From the NCBI GenBank assembly GCA_029776205.1, contig JAKOTQ010000096.1, positions 281,796 to 345,795 on the forward strand: a DNA stretch of 64,000 bases, written 5' to 3'. The notes beneath the pieces were generated by a model. That model was given only the letters and a program-made list of their open reading frames with translations. It ran no database searches and was not told where the DNA came from. The first letter of the stretch is position 1; each line of letters begins with the position of its first letter. The DNA comes from Bacillota bacterium (GTDB taxonomy: Bacteria; Bacillota; UBA4882; UBA8346). Shown piece after piece: positions 20,123-30,999 of the stretch. Made by a program: the position numbers and the translations under genes.

Positions 20123-22102
20123 GTGGCAAAATCAAAAGGCACAACGGTTTATGGCAATGAAAGCATTTCTTCATTAAAAGGAGCTGACCGGGTTCGGCTC
20201 AGGCCTGGAGTTATCTTCGGCTCCGACGGGATCGAAGGCTGCCAGCATTCAGTCTTTGAAATCCTCTCCAACTCCATCGATGAAGCCCGGGAAGGATTCG
20301 GAAACCAAATCAACGTCATTCGCCATGCCGATCATTCCATCACCATTCAGGACTTTGGTCGCGGCATTCCGCTGGATTATAATCCCAAAGAAGAGCGGTA
20401 CAACTGGGAACTGGTCTTTTGTGAGCTCTATGCCGGCGGTAAGTACCAGAACAACTCCGGTGAAAACTACGAGTACAGTTTGGGATTGAATGGGTTGGGA
20501 GCCTGTGCCACCCAGTACAGCTCCGAATATATGGATGTTACGGTATATCGGGACGGATATAAATATCAACTCCATTTTGAAAAAGGAATTAACATCGGAG
20601 GATTAAAAAAAGAAAAAACCGACCAGACAGAAACCGGCACCACCATCACTTGGCGTCCGGATCTTGAAGTATTCACGGATATTGATATCCCGCTTTCCTA
20701 TTTTCAAGATACCTTGAAAAAACAGGCAGTCGTCAACGCTGGTCTCACCTTTAACCTGTTCGACGAAGCCAGCGGGGAACGTTTTACGTACTACTATGAA
20801 AACGGTATTGTAGACTATGTTCGGGAAGTCAACAACGATAAAGGATTTACCGAAGTACAATACTTTGAAACCTCAACCCGTGGCCGCGACCGGGAAGACA
20901 AACCGGAGTACAAGGTAAAAATTGAGATCGCTTTCTGCTTTAACAATGAAATTAATCTTTTAGAATATTATCATAACTCCAGCTTCTTGGAACACGGCGG
21001 CGCTCCTGACAAAGCCGTCAAAGCCGCTTTGGTTTACGCCATTGATAAATACATCAAAGCCAACAACAAATATAATAAAGACGAATCTAAAATCACTTTT
21101 GCTGATATTCAGGACAGTTTGATTCTGGTCACCAACTCATTTTCAACTATGACCAGCTACGAAAATCAAACCAAAAAGTCCATTACCAATCGGTTCATCC
21201 AGGAAGCAATGACTGAATTTTTCAAAGAACAACTGGAAGTATACCTCATCGAAAATAAAGCCGAGAGCGACCGAATTATCGAGCAAGTCCTCATCAATAA
21301 ACGCAGCCGAGAAACAGCTGAAAAAACCCGGATCAACATTAAGAAAAAACTTTCCGGCAACATTGACATCTCCAACCGGGTTAAAAAGTTCGTAGACTGC
21401 CGAACCAAAGATATCAATAAACGTGAAATTTATATCGTAGAAGGAGATTCGGCTTTAGGTGCCTGTAAACTGGGACGGGATGCCGAGTTTCAAGCCATTA
21501 TGCCTGTCCGCGGTAAAATCCTGAATTGCCTTAAAGCAGATTATGACACTATCTTCAAAAGCGAGATTATCGTCGACCTTTTGAAAGTATTGGGCTGCGG
21601 CGTTGAGATCAAGTCCAAACACAACAAGGAGCTAAATACCTTCGATCTCAATAACCTTCGCTGGAATAAGATTATCATTTGTACCGATGCTGATGTGGAC
21701 GGCTTCCAAATCAGGACCCTGATTCTAGCTATGCTCTACCGACTGGTACCCACCTTGATTCAAGTCGGCAAAGTTTATATCGCTGAATCACCCTTGTATG
21801 AAATCACCACCAAAAATAAGAGTTACTTTGCCTACTCGGATAAAGAGAAAAACGAAATCATCGCTAAGCTGGATGGAAAATACACTATCCAACGCTCCAA
21901 AGGATTGGGTGAAAACGAGCCGGAGATGATGTGGCTGACAACTATGAATCCGGAAACACGCCGTTTGATCCAGGTCGTTCCCGATGACATCGTCAAAACC
22001 GAAGAATATTTTGATATGCTCCTTGGAGACAACCTTCAGGCCCGGAAGAACTTTATCGAAGAAAACGGATATAAGTATTTGGATATGCTCGACTTGTCGT
22101 AA
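20123..22102 (+). CDS. parE: Type IIA topoisomerase subunit B (ParE/GyrB-like, divergent)
   Basis: 659 residues from a GTG at 20123 with AAAGGCAGG seven bases upstream; an earlier in-frame GTG at 20078 has no ribosome site. The GHKL ATPase has Glu46 and Asn50 in FEILSNSIDEA, and a changed ATP lid (SLGLNGLGA in place of GGLHGVGA). The TOPRIM domain reads EGDSALGACKLGRDAEFQA, with the metal-binding TDADVDGFQIRT. It opens and passes duplex DNA together with an A subunit, here the gene at 24430. The divergence at several usually invariant positions suggests a second, non-canonical enzyme rather than the main gyrase; ParE or GyrB naming is therefore provisional. Confidence 0.85.
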   Translation: MAKSKGTTVYGNESISSLKGADRVRLRPGVIFGSDGIEGCQHSVFEILSNSIDEAREGFGNQINVIRHADHSITIQDFGRGIPLDYNPKEERYNWELVFCELYAGGKYQNNSGENYEYSLGLNGLGACATQYSSEYMDVTVYRDGYKYQLHFEKGINIGGLKKEKTDQTETGTTITWRPDLEVFTDIDIPLSYFQDTLKKQAVVNAGLTFNLFDEASGERFTYYYENGIVDYVREVNNDKGFTEVQYFETSTRGRDREDKPEYKVKIEIAFCFNNEINLLEYYHNSSFLEHGGAPDKAVKAALVYAIDKYIKANNKYNKDESKITFADIQDSLILVTNSFSTMTSYENQTKKSITNRFIQEAMTEFFKEQLEVYLIENKAESDRIIEQVLINKRSRETAEKTRINIKKKLSGNIDISNRVKKFVDCRTKDINKREIYIVEGDSALGACKLGRDAEFQAIMPVRGKILNCLKADYDTIFKSEIIVDLLKVLGCGVEIKSKHNKELNTFDLNNLRWNKIIICTDADVDGFQIRTLILAMLYRLVPTLIQVGKVYIAESPLYEITTKNKSYFAYSDKEKNEIIAKLDGKYTIQRSKGLGENEPEMMWLTTMNPETRRLIQVVPDDIVKTEEYFDMLLGDNLQARKNFIEENGYKYLDMLDLS

Positions 22103-22128
22103 ATACTATCTCATGCTAATTTCGCAGC

Positions 22129-22157
22129 AGAGCATCGCAACAACGATGCTCTTTTTT
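22129..22157 (+). terminator. Terminator after the topoisomerase B gene
   Basis: AGAGCATCG (22129-22137), loop CAACAA, CGATGCTCT (22144-22152), followed by six T. It ends the B-subunit transcript before the deacetylase gene. Confidence 0.9.
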
Positions 22158-22263
22158 CATTGCCTTTCTCTTTGGCCTCCGTTTTTTATCTCATATCTTG
22201 TATTCTCTCACCATAAACTTTTTTAGATAATCTTTACTCAACCAATCCAGGCGGAGGACGATC

Positions 22264-23070
22264 ATGTTCATCATTCTAATCAAAAGGAAATTATTTGTAC
22301 GATGGATGCTGATAGGTATATTATTTTCCCTGGCCATGGGCGGATTGAGTTTAGCTGTCATTGAGGTTGCATCCAAAAAGCCCCGCCATTATTTCGAAAA
22401 ACGTGGAGAAATCGTCTGGGAATTGTCAATGCCCCACAAAGCAATAGCCATCACTTTCGATGACGGGCCAAGCCCGTCCTTTACCCGGCAAATTATGGAT
22501 TTATTCAGCCATTATGGAGGCTATGCCACTTTCTTTGTTACCGGTTCCCAAGTGGAAAAATTCCCGGAAGTTCTCCAAGAAATCGTCCGCCGCCATCACG
22601 AAATCGGCAATCATCTTTACCATCACCGCCCGATCCCTTTATTAAGCGAATATCACTTATACCTGGAATTGCAAAAAACCCATCAGCTGGTCCAAAAGCT
22701 CACCGGAATCACCATCCGACTCTTCCGGCCCATCAATGGTTTCTATGACGAAAAAGTTGTCCGAGTGGCCCGTTCCATGAATTATCAGGTCATTATCTGG
22801 AGTCAGGACAGTCAGGACTGGTCCAAAAAAGACGGAAAAGAGATTGCAGCCAATATTCTCAAACATATCCGTCCTGGGCAAATCCTGCTCTTTCACGATC
22901 AAGGCGGCAACCGCACCAATACGGTGGATGCCCTAAAAATTATCTTGCCAGAACTGGCCGCCCAAGGATATCACTTCATCACTGTATCGCAAATGATAAA
23001 ACTGAGCCAGCATCCTTCGACAACACCGGTCTTGAAAAATCCGGCCGGCGCTGATGAATTGAAAAGATGA
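22264..23070 (+). CDS. Membrane-anchored polysaccharide deacetylase
   Basis: 268 residues. A basic N terminus and one membrane segment (about 12-34) place the NodB-type catalytic domain outside the membrane. Motif 1 is TFDDGP (Asp66, Asp67). Motif 2 is GNHLYHH, with metal ligands His117 and His121. Motif 3, normally RPPYG, is altered to FRPINGFYD, and LLFHDQGG is motif 5. The family removes acetyl groups from peptidoglycan or other GlcNAc polymers. GGAGG lies seven bases before the ATG. It sits between the two topoisomerase subunit genes, downstream of a strong terminator, and so needs its own promoter. Confidence 0.9.
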   Translation: MFIILIKRKLFVRWMLIGILFSLAMGGLSLAVIEVASKKPRHYFEKRGEIVWELSMPHKAIAITFDDGPSPSFTRQIMDLFSHYGGYATFFVTGSQVEKFPEVLQEIVRRHHEIGNHLYHHRPIPLLSEYHLYLELQKTHQLVQKLTGITIRLFRPINGFYDEKVVRVARSMNYQVIIWSQDSQDWSKKDGKEIAANILKHIRPGQILLFHDQGGNRTNTVDALKIILPELAAQGYHFITVSQMIKLSQHPSTTPVLKNPAGADELKR

Positions 23071-23160
23071 TCATGACAAACCAGTACTGTTTACGATATG
23101 ATTATTATTAAGCAGAATTATACGTTACACCATGAAAAAACTCGTTGTACTGGTGATAAC

Positions 23161-24345
23161 ATGAAATTTGCTCAAAAAACCGCTCATCTTTCGTCAGCGA
23201 TCTTTGCTCAACTCAAAACCAAAAAAATTGAACGACTGGCTTCCGGTAAAGAAGTAATGGATTTCAGCATCGGAACGCCGGATCTGCCGCCACCCCGTCA
23301 CGTTATTGATGTCATTCGGCAGGAGATTGAAAATCCCGACAATTATAAGTACGCCATCAAAGACCTTCCAGAATTGACCGAAGCCGTCATCGGCTGGTAT
23401 CAAAAACGCTTCGGCGTCTCTTTGGAACCGGAGGAAATCACCTCACTTTTCGGCTCTCAGGAGGGATTGGGACACATAGCCCTCACCCTGGTGGATCCCG
23501 GAGATGTGGCGCTGATTCCTGATCCCGGCTATCCCATATTTCATGTAGGCCCTATGATCGCTGGAGCCCGTCTCTATAAAATGCCGCTGCTTCGGGAAAA
23601 CCATTACCTGATTGACCTGGACCGTATCGAGTCAACCGTCGCGCACCAGGCCAGACTGATGATCGTCTCCTATCCCAATAACCCCGTCACAGCAACGGCT
23701 CCTCCCGAATTTTATGAAAAATTGATTTGGTTTGCTAAAAAGTATGATATTGCGATCATTCACGATAACGCCTATTGTGAACTGATCTTTGACGGCCCGC
23801 CGGGTGGAAGCATCTTGAATATTCCAGGTGCTAAAGATATCGCTGTCGAATTTAATTCACTATCCAAATCATACAACCTGACCGGATGCCGGCTCGCCTT
23901 TGCCGTTGGAAACCGTGAAATGATCGGCCATCTAAAGAATTTAAAGTCTCACTTGGACTATGGGATCTTTTTGCCGTTGCAAAAAGCAGCCATTGCTGCC
24001 ATTTCCGGGCCTCAAGACTGTATCAGGGAGACCGTCCAGATCTATCGCCGCCGCCGGGATATACTTATTGACGGCTTAGTTTCACTGGGATGGAAAGTAG
24101 ACAAGCCCCCGGCCACCATGTTCGCTTGGGCCCCCCTTCCTGACGGATATCAATCATCCATGCATTTCGCCCTGGAACTGATGGATAGAACTGGCGTCCT
24201 TGTCGTTCCGGGAAGTAGTTTCGGCGATTTGGGCGAAGGATTTGTCCGATTTGCCCTTGTCCAGCCCGAAGAAGAAATTAAAAAAGCCTTAGCAGCGATC
24301 AAGGCCAGCGGCATGATTAGCAGAACGCAAGTTACCAACACCTAA
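23161..24345 (+). CDS. PLP-dependent aminotransferase, class I/II
   Basis: 394 residues from ATG 23161, after which all conserved sequence lies; GGTGA precedes it. Fold-type I aminotransferase with substrate/cofactor region SYPNNPV, DNAYCEL and the Schiff-base Lys236 in SLSKSYNLTG. It resembles LL-diaminopimelate or aspartate/alanine-type aminotransferases; specificity cannot be assigned. Ninety bases downstream of the deacetylase and 84 bases before the topoisomerase A gene, on the same strand. Confidence 0.92.
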   Translation: MKFAQKTAHLSSAIFAQLKTKKIERLASGKEVMDFSIGTPDLPPPRHVIDVIRQEIENPDNYKYAIKDLPELTEAVIGWYQKRFGVSLEPEEITSLFGSQEGLGHIALTLVDPGDVALIPDPGYPIFHVGPMIAGARLYKMPLLRENHYLIDLDRIESTVAHQARLMIVSYPNNPVTATAPPEFYEKLIWFAKKYDIAIIHDNAYCELIFDGPPGGSILNIPGAKDIAVEFNSLSKSYNLTGCRLAFAVGNREMIGHLKNLKSHLDYGIFLPLQKAAIAAISGPQDCIRETVQIYRRRRDILIDGLVSLGWKVDKPPATMFAWAPLPDGYQSSMHFALELMDRTGVLVVPGSSFGDLGEGFVRFALVQPEEEIKKALAAIKASGMISRTQVTNT

Positions 24346-24429
24346 GCAACCAAAAGCGAACTCGACAAGTGCCTTAAAATCAAATAAAATATGTACGGAA
24401 ACTCATCATTCAAGCCGGAGGCAATATTT

Positions 24430-26616
24430 ATGGCGCCAAATAAACCCATTCAGCAAAATATCGTCAATACTCTGGAAGAAAATTATATGCCGTATGCGAT
24501 GAGCGTTATCGTCTCCCGGGCTATCCCTGAAATTGACGGCTTCAAACCGTCTCACCGCAAACTGCTGTATACCATGTATAAAATGGGACTGCTTACAGGA
24601 AATCGGACCAAATCTGCCAATGTAGTGGGTCAGACCATGAAACTTAATCCCCACGGCGATATGGCAATTTACGAAACCATGGTTCGGATGACCCGAGGCC
24701 ACAATGCCCTTCTACACCCCTTTATCGACTCCAAAGGTAACTTCGGTAAGCAATACTCAAAAGATATGCAATTTGCCGCTCCGCGGTATACTGAAGTCAA
24801 ACTGGAAAAGATCTGCGAGGAACTTTTCCGGGACTTGGATAAAAACACCGTCGACTTTGTCGACAACTATGACGGTACCCTCAAAGAACCCACTCTGCTT
24901 CCAACGACTTTCCCCAACATTCTGGTCAATGCGAATCAGGGAATTGCCGTCGGAATGGCCAGCAATATGTGTAGTTTTAACCTGAAAGAAGTCTGCGAAG
25001 CTACCATTCAGTTTATTCAGGATGAAAACGTGGCCATTGAAAATTATTTGATCGCCCCGGACCTGGCTTCCGGCGGCCAATTGATATACAACGCTAAAGA
25101 AATCCTGAATATTTACCGTACCGGCCGTGGCGGATTCAAACTTCGGGCCAAATATCGCTATGATAAAGAAAACAGTTGCATCGAGATTTACGAAATCCCT
25201 TATACAACCACTGTGGAGGCGATCATCGACGCCATTATTAATTTGGTGAAAGCCGGAAAAATCAAAGAGATCCTCGATGTCCGTGACGAAACCGATTTAA
25301 ATGGCCTCAAAATCACATTGGATATCCGAAAATCAGCCGATCCCGACAGTATTATGAATAAACTGTTCAAACTCACGACTTTACAGGATACCTTCAATTG
25401 TAATTTCAATATTTTGATCGAAGGCCGTCCCCGGGTCATGGGGATTCGGGAGATTCTTTCGGAATGGCTGAAATTCCGGATGGGCTGTATCAAACGTCAA
25501 CTTTTATTCGATATCGAACAAAAGAGTAAAAAACTTCACTTACTCTTGGGATTGGAAAAAATTTTACTGGATATCGATAAAGCCATTAAGATTATCCGGG
25601 AAACCGAGCGGGAAGCGGACGTAGTCCCCAACTTGATGGACGGTTTCGGAATCGACCAGGTTCAAGCCGAATTTATCGCTGAAATCCGGCTGCGTAATTT
25701 GAACAAAGAATATATTTTAAACCGGGTCAGCGAAATCGAATCATTACAGAATGAAATCGCCGATTTGGAAGAAACCTACCGTCATGACGATAAAATTAAA
25801 AAAATTATCATCAAACAGCTGAAAGAAATCGCCAAAAAATACGGCCAGCCCCGCCGCACCGAAATCATTCACGAAGACGATGTCGAAGAAATTACCAAAG
25901 AACATTTAATCGAAGATTACAATCTTCGCCTGTTCCTTACTGAACATAACTATTTGAAGAAAGTATCTTTGGTATCACTCCGGGCCAATCCGGAACACAA
26001 GCTAAAAGACGATGACCGAATCATCCAGGAAATAGAAACCCACAACAAAGCCGATCTGTTGCTCTTCTCCAACAAACACGTTGTCTACAAACTGAAGGTC
26101 TATGAAATCAACGACTGCAAAGCAAGCCAACTGGGCGAATATCTCACCAATCTGTTGGGACTGGATAACGACGAGAAGATTATTTATCTGGTGGCAACCG
26201 ATAATTACCAAGGATATCTTTTATTTGCCTTTGAAAACGGCAAAATGGCCAAGATTGATTTACAAAGCTACGCTACAAAAACAAACCGTAAAAAGCTGGC
26301 TAATGCCTATTCGGATTTGTCACCGTTGGTACGCATCTTCTTCCTGGAACAAGATGTAGAATTGGTCGCATTCAGCAGCATCCAAAAAGTTCTCATCTTC
26401 CACACGCAAAACATTAATGCCAAGACCACCCGGGATTCCCAAGGCGTTCAAGTTCTCAAAGGCAAAAAAGGCAGTCGGATGATCGCCGTTAAAACCCTAG
26501 ATGAAGTTAACTTCACCGACCTTGATTATTATCGGACCAAAAACATCCCGGCTGTCGGCTGTTATCTCAAAGATGAGGATAAGGAAGAACGCCAAGCCAA
26601 TCTCTTTGAAATATAA
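24430..26616 (+). CDS. parC: Type IIA topoisomerase subunit A (ParC/GyrA-like)
   Basis: 728 residues from ATG 24430 (GGAGG nine bases upstream). The winged-helix and tower region includes the catalytic Tyr120 in FAAPRYTEVKL, with the usual Arg119 before it. A coiled-coil segment follows near 400-470 (DKIKKIIIKQLKEIA). The C-terminal part is short and less like a full GyrA six-bladed pinwheel, and I see no clear GyrA-box (QRRGGKG), which favours a ParC-like decatenase. Partner of the B subunit at 20123, from which it is separated by two unrelated enzyme genes. Confidence 0.88.
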   Translation: MAPNKPIQQNIVNTLEENYMPYAMSVIVSRAIPEIDGFKPSHRKLLYTMYKMGLLTGNRTKSANVVGQTMKLNPHGDMAIYETMVRMTRGHNALLHPFIDSKGNFGKQYSKDMQFAAPRYTEVKLEKICEELFRDLDKNTVDFVDNYDGTLKEPTLLPTTFPNILVNANQGIAVGMASNMCSFNLKEVCEATIQFIQDENVAIENYLIAPDLASGGQLIYNAKEILNIYRTGRGGFKLRAKYRYDKENSCIEIYEIPYTTTVEAIIDAIINLVKAGKIKEILDVRDETDLNGLKITLDIRKSADPDSIMNKLFKLTTLQDTFNCNFNILIEGRPRVMGIREILSEWLKFRMGCIKRQLLFDIEQKSKKLHLLLGLEKILLDIDKAIKIIRETEREADVVPNLMDGFGIDQVQAEFIAEIRLRNLNKEYILNRVSEIESLQNEIADLEETYRHDDKIKKIIIKQLKEIAKKYGQPRRTEIIHEDDVEEITKEHLIEDYNLRLFLTEHNYLKKVSLVSLRANPEHKLKDDDRIIQEIETHNKADLLLFSNKHVVYKLKVYEINDCKASQLGEYLTNLLGLDNDEKIIYLVATDNYQGYLLFAFENGKMAKIDLQSYATKTNRKKLANAYSDLSPLVRIFFLEQDVELVAFSSIQKVLIFHTQNINAKTTRDSQGVQVLKGKKGSRMIAVKTLDEVNFTDLDYYRTKNIPAVGCYLKDEDKEERQANLFEI

Positions 26617-26626
26617 GGAGGTTACC

Positions 26627-27064
26627 ATGAAACGACTGTACCGGATCAAAAACAAGGGAAAAATCGGCGGCGTCTGCGCCGGACTGGGAGAATATCTGGA
26701 TGTGGATCCGAACATTATTCGCATCATTATGCTCCTTCTCATGTTCAGCGGTCCCGGAATCATCCTTTATTTGCTCATGATGATTGCGCTTCCCGAAAAA
26801 GAGGCGTCAAATCCGCCTATCTCAGAGACATCAACGGAGGAACCATACGAAGAGGAGCCCGTCATCGATGTCCCGGCATCGGACCACTCTACTTCAGCCG
26901 ACGCAAACCTCTGGATCGGTTTTGGATTGATCATCGTCGGCGGATTGTTCCTCTTACGTAATTTCGGGTTTAATTGGTTTAATTGGATTTACTACCGAAC
27001 AATCTGGCCTATCCTCCTCATAGCTGCCGGTATTTATATCCTGTTCCGGAAAAATAAAAGTTAA
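26627..27064 (+). CDS. PspC-domain membrane protein
   Basis: 145 residues from ATG 26627 (AAGGAGG five bases upstream), ten bases after the topoisomerase A stop. The N-terminal PspC domain has GKIGGVCAGLGEYLDVDP and a hydrophobic helix (IIMLLLMFSGPGIILYLLMM). An acidic linker (about 62-90) leads to two more membrane segments near 98-115 and 126-140, ending in FRKNKS. The family senses or transmits membrane stress. Probably cotranscribed with parC. Confidence 0.88.
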   Translation: MKRLYRIKNKGKIGGVCAGLGEYLDVDPNIIRIIMLLLMFSGPGIILYLLMMIALPEKEASNPPISETSTEEPYEEEPVIDVPASDHSTSADANLWIGFGLIIVGGLFLLRNFGFNWFNWIYYRTIWPILLIAAGIYILFRKNKS

Positions 27065-27173
27065 GAATGATTTCGCGAATGGATCAGAATGATGGAATGA
27101 CGAAGGCACACCATGTGTGCGCCATCCAAAAAATATGACTATAGCAGCTTAGAGAGTTATCAAATAATACAAA

Positions 27174-27198
27174 AAGGGAAGGCTTTTCGCCTTCCCTT
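27174..27198. terminator. Terminator between PspC gene and gap
   Basis: AAGGGAAGGC-TTTTC-GCCTTCCCTT, ten-base perfect stem with five-base loop, A run on the left. It serves gap on the minus strand and possibly the convergent PspC transcript. Confidence 0.85.
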
Positions 27199-27215
27199 CA
27201 TTATTGTATTCAGCC

Positions 27216-28238
<1,023 letters not shown>

Positions 28239-28350
28239 CTATATTTATTTATATTTTTAAGTAAAAACATTAAAACGAAGCTGTCCGGCTATTTGTTAAA
28301 GTTTTAACATGCATGACGCCGACATTAAGACTCTTAAGAAATTCACTTCA

Positions 28351-28379
28351 ATTTTATATAATATCGAAGGCATTTTCAA
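28351..28379 (-). promoter_or_regulatory. Sigma-A promoter of gap
   Basis: On the minus strand TTGAAA (28379-28374), 17-base spacer, TAAAAT (28356-28351). Predicted start near 28344, leader about 118 bases. Confidence 0.65.
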
Positions 28380-28483
28380 GATAATTACTTTGATTGACTC
28401 AAATTTTTAACAAAATTCCATATCAATATGTATCTCCTGGAAACATATATATTTAGTGCATTCAGAACCAACTGGAGGATAGG

Positions 28484-29749
28484 ATGAACAACCAAGACAG
28501 GCTTCCTCATGTTCTTCCGGAGATGCTAACTCCGGATTTTTGGACGAACCGGCTTTCCAGTCCCTCCTCACTTCTGTTGACCCCGCAGGAAATTCAAACG
28601 TTTAATCAAATGATCCGTCAACGCTTGCCGGAAAAAGTTGTTGACCTTGCGAGTTATCCCCGAGAAATCGATGGTAATACGCTGTTTACATGGCTCTCCC
28701 AAATCCCGTTTCCGGCAAAAGCATATGATGCTTCGGGGCGACCACTGTCCGTTACGTTTCTTAACAAACTGAAAGAAAATATCAATCTCGCAAATCTTCC
28801 CGGGCAAATTACCGTTACATACGGAGCCACGGTTCACCATAGCGATCTACGCTTCTTCCCCACCGATCAACCGGCTTTCACCGCCCCTAACGATACCCGG
28901 TTTGATCGATGGCAGGCAACGGCTGTCAATCCCGGCGAACCTTTGCTCATTCTCCATCAAAGCCTGGATGCCCAATGGTTTTATGTTCAAACCGAATATT
29001 ACCGGGGCTGGATCCCAGCCCGATATTTAACCCGTTTTTCCTCGCAGTCCGACTGGTTAAGCTATCTCCACCATTCACCCTTTTTAACTGTCATTGGACC
29101 CGGTCTCGAATTAACCATCCCATCCGAATCGGGCAGCAAAACATTACGTTTTGAAATGGGAGCCAAAATCAGAATACGTCCCATATCGGGTTTCTCCCAA
29201 AACTACTTGGGCTTTGTCCCAACGGATGAAAACCGCATGCCTCTAACGTTTCCCATCGCCACTTCGCCGGATCTGATCTTCGGTTACCTTCCATACACCG
29301 AGGACCATCTGTTTCGGCAGACTTTTAAAATGCTCGGTCAACCCTACGGCTGGGGCGGGCTTGATCTCCATCCCGATTGTTCCAGTTTTATCCGAAATTT
29401 ATACCGTTGTTTCGGATTTAATCTCCCTAGAGATTCCCGGGATCAAGCTCAATGCAGTCCAAAAACCGTTCTATTGAGCCATTTGCCGCCAAACCAAAAA
29501 AGCAAAGTTCTGTCCGCATTGCCTGCAGGAACTTTGCTCCATCTAGATGGCCACATTATGGTATATCTTGGTACGTCTGGCCAGCGCCATTATGTGATTC
29601 ACGCTTTGTCTGCTTATCAGAAGCCTGGCCACCGGAGGTGTCCACAAAATATTTACCTCATGGCAGTAACCATCAGCGATCTGAGCTTGCGCCGCTTGGA
29701 TGGCCAGACCCTCCTCAACGCTTTAACTTCCGCCATTTTACTCCGGTAG
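28484..29749 (+). CDS. NlpC/P60-family cysteine peptidase with SH3-like domains
   Basis: 421 residues. Layout: N-terminal region (about 1-90), SH3-like domains (about 100-265, with WFYVQTEYYRGWIPARYL), and a C-terminal NlpC/P60 domain. Catalytic residues are Cys in HPDCSSFIRNLY, His in LDGHIMVYLG, and a third polar His in YVIHALSAY. This matches the SH3b1/SH3b2-NlpC/P60 type that cleaves cell-wall peptides. Unusually there is no signal peptide or membrane helix, and the start (GGAGG five bases before the ATG) seems firm. Either it acts inside the cell on recycled muropeptides or it is exported another way. It converges on cheB with 13 bases between them. Confidence 0.85.
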   Translation: MNNQDRLPHVLPEMLTPDFWTNRLSSPSSLLLTPQEIQTFNQMIRQRLPEKVVDLASYPREIDGNTLFTWLSQIPFPAKAYDASGRPLSVTFLNKLKENINLANLPGQITVTYGATVHHSDLRFFPTDQPAFTAPNDTRFDRWQATAVNPGEPLLILHQSLDAQWFYVQTEYYRGWIPARYLTRFSSQSDWLSYLHHSPFLTVIGPGLELTIPSESGSKTLRFEMGAKIRIRPISGFSQNYLGFVPTDENRMPLTFPIATSPDLIFGYLPYTEDHLFRQTFKMLGQPYGWGGLDLHPDCSSFIRNLYRCFGFNLPRDSRDQAQCSPKTVLLSHLPPNQKSKVLSALPAGTLLHLDGHIMVYLGTSGQRHYVIHALSAYQKPGHRRCPQNIYLMAVTISDLSLRRLDGQTLLNALTSAILLR

Positions 29750-29762
29750 ACATGGATTTGAT

Positions 29763-30785
29763 TCAACTCAAGGCAGCCATAATCCGTTCCGGTATTTTAC
29801 TGAGAGGAACTTGTTCACATACAGCCCCCAGCTCCATCGCAACCTTCGGCATGCCATAAACTACACATGACTGTTGATCCTGGCCAATGGTGAAAGCGCC
29901 GGCATTCTTCATTTTTAACAAACCCTTTGCACCATCCGACCCCATACCGGTCAAAATCACACCAATGGCTTTCCGTCCGGCTTCGACAGCGACCGACTCA
30001 AACAAAACATCCACCGAAGGGCAATGTCCGCTGACCTTTTCTCCGGGAGCCACCTCCACTACATACTGGCCGTTTTTCCGCCGTAGCCGCATATGCCGAT
30101 CTCCCGGCGCTATCAACACTCTCCCCGGATAAACCGGATCCATATGGGCTGCTTCTTTTACCTCCAAAGCACTGTGATTGTTTAACCGGTCTGCAAACAT
30201 TTTGGAGAAAACCGGAGGAATATGTTGAACGATCACCATGCCCGGCATTTCCAAAGGAAAGGATTTGATGAGCCCTGCCAGAGCCTCCGTACCTCCGGTA
30301 GATGCACCGATGGCAATCACCATGTTTCGATCAAATTTATCTTTATGAGAAATCTGGGGACCGCGGTTTTCTTTCCAACGTCCTACATTAGCCGTTGAAG
30401 CAATTTTTATTTTCACAATCAGCTCAGCAATCATGGAATCCAAAGCCTGCCCGGTACGGACATTCGGTTTGGTTACAAAATCCACTGCCCCGGCAGATAA
30501 CGCATCAAATACACTTTCACTGACTGCACTGACCATTACCACCGGCAGGGGATATTGGGGCATCAGCTTCCTTAAAAATTCGATCCCGTTCATCCGAGGC
30601 AATTCGACATCAAGGGTCATCACATCCGGTTCATACTTTAGAATCATATCCCGGGCCTGATAGGGATCGGCAGCTGTTCCCACCACATGAATCGCCGGAT
30701 CCGATTGCATAGCCTTGGCCAACGTTTCCCGAAACAGCAATGAATCGTCCACAATGAGTACTTTTATCTGCCGCTTGATTTTCAA
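29763..30785 (-). CDS. cheB: Chemotaxis protein-glutamate methylesterase
   Basis: 340 residues. Receiver domain 1-125 with phosphorylated Asp59 (MTLDVELPRMNG), linker, then the esterase domain with the triad Ser in IGASTGG, His in VQHIPP and Asp in GMGSDG. It removes methyl groups from, and deamidates, chemoreceptors. The start is a TTG at 30785; any later start would remove the first receiver strand. It follows cheR on the same strand after a 214-base gap in which I see no gene. Confidence 0.96.
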   Translation of the reverse strand: MKIKRQIKVLIVDDSLLFRETLAKAMQSDPAIHVVGTAADPYQARDMILKYEPDVMTLDVELPRMNGIEFLRKLMPQYPLPVVMVSAVSESVFDALSAGAVDFVTKPNVRTGQALDSMIAELIVKIKIASTANVGRWKENRGPQISHKDKFDRNMVIAIGASTGGTEALAGLIKSFPLEMPGMVIVQHIPPVFSKMFADRLNNHSALEVKEAAHMDPVYPGRVLIAPGDRHMRLRRKNGQYVVEVAPGEKVSGHCPSVDVLFESVAVEAGRKAIGVILTGMGSDGAKGLLKMKNAGAFTIGQDQQSCVVYGMPKVAMELGAVCEQVPLSKIPERIMAALS

Positions 30786-30999
30786 ACCATCACCACTTTC
30801 TAAAGAATCAACCTCGAATCTGCAATGGACAACTCACGCTAGGCAACGCCTGATTATCTCAACCCTTAAGCCATTGCACTTTCCCAGGAAACCAAAGGTT
30901 TTTACCACAAAAGCCAACCTCAAGCCAATTATACAATGCGGACTATCGATTGTACATCGTGGAATTTCAATCATTTTGATGTGCTAAACGTCCTTAGCT

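Noticed and set aside
20123..27064. Single operon from topoisomerase B to PspC
   Set aside because: A strong terminator at 22129-22157 follows the B-subunit gene, so at least two transcripts are expected.
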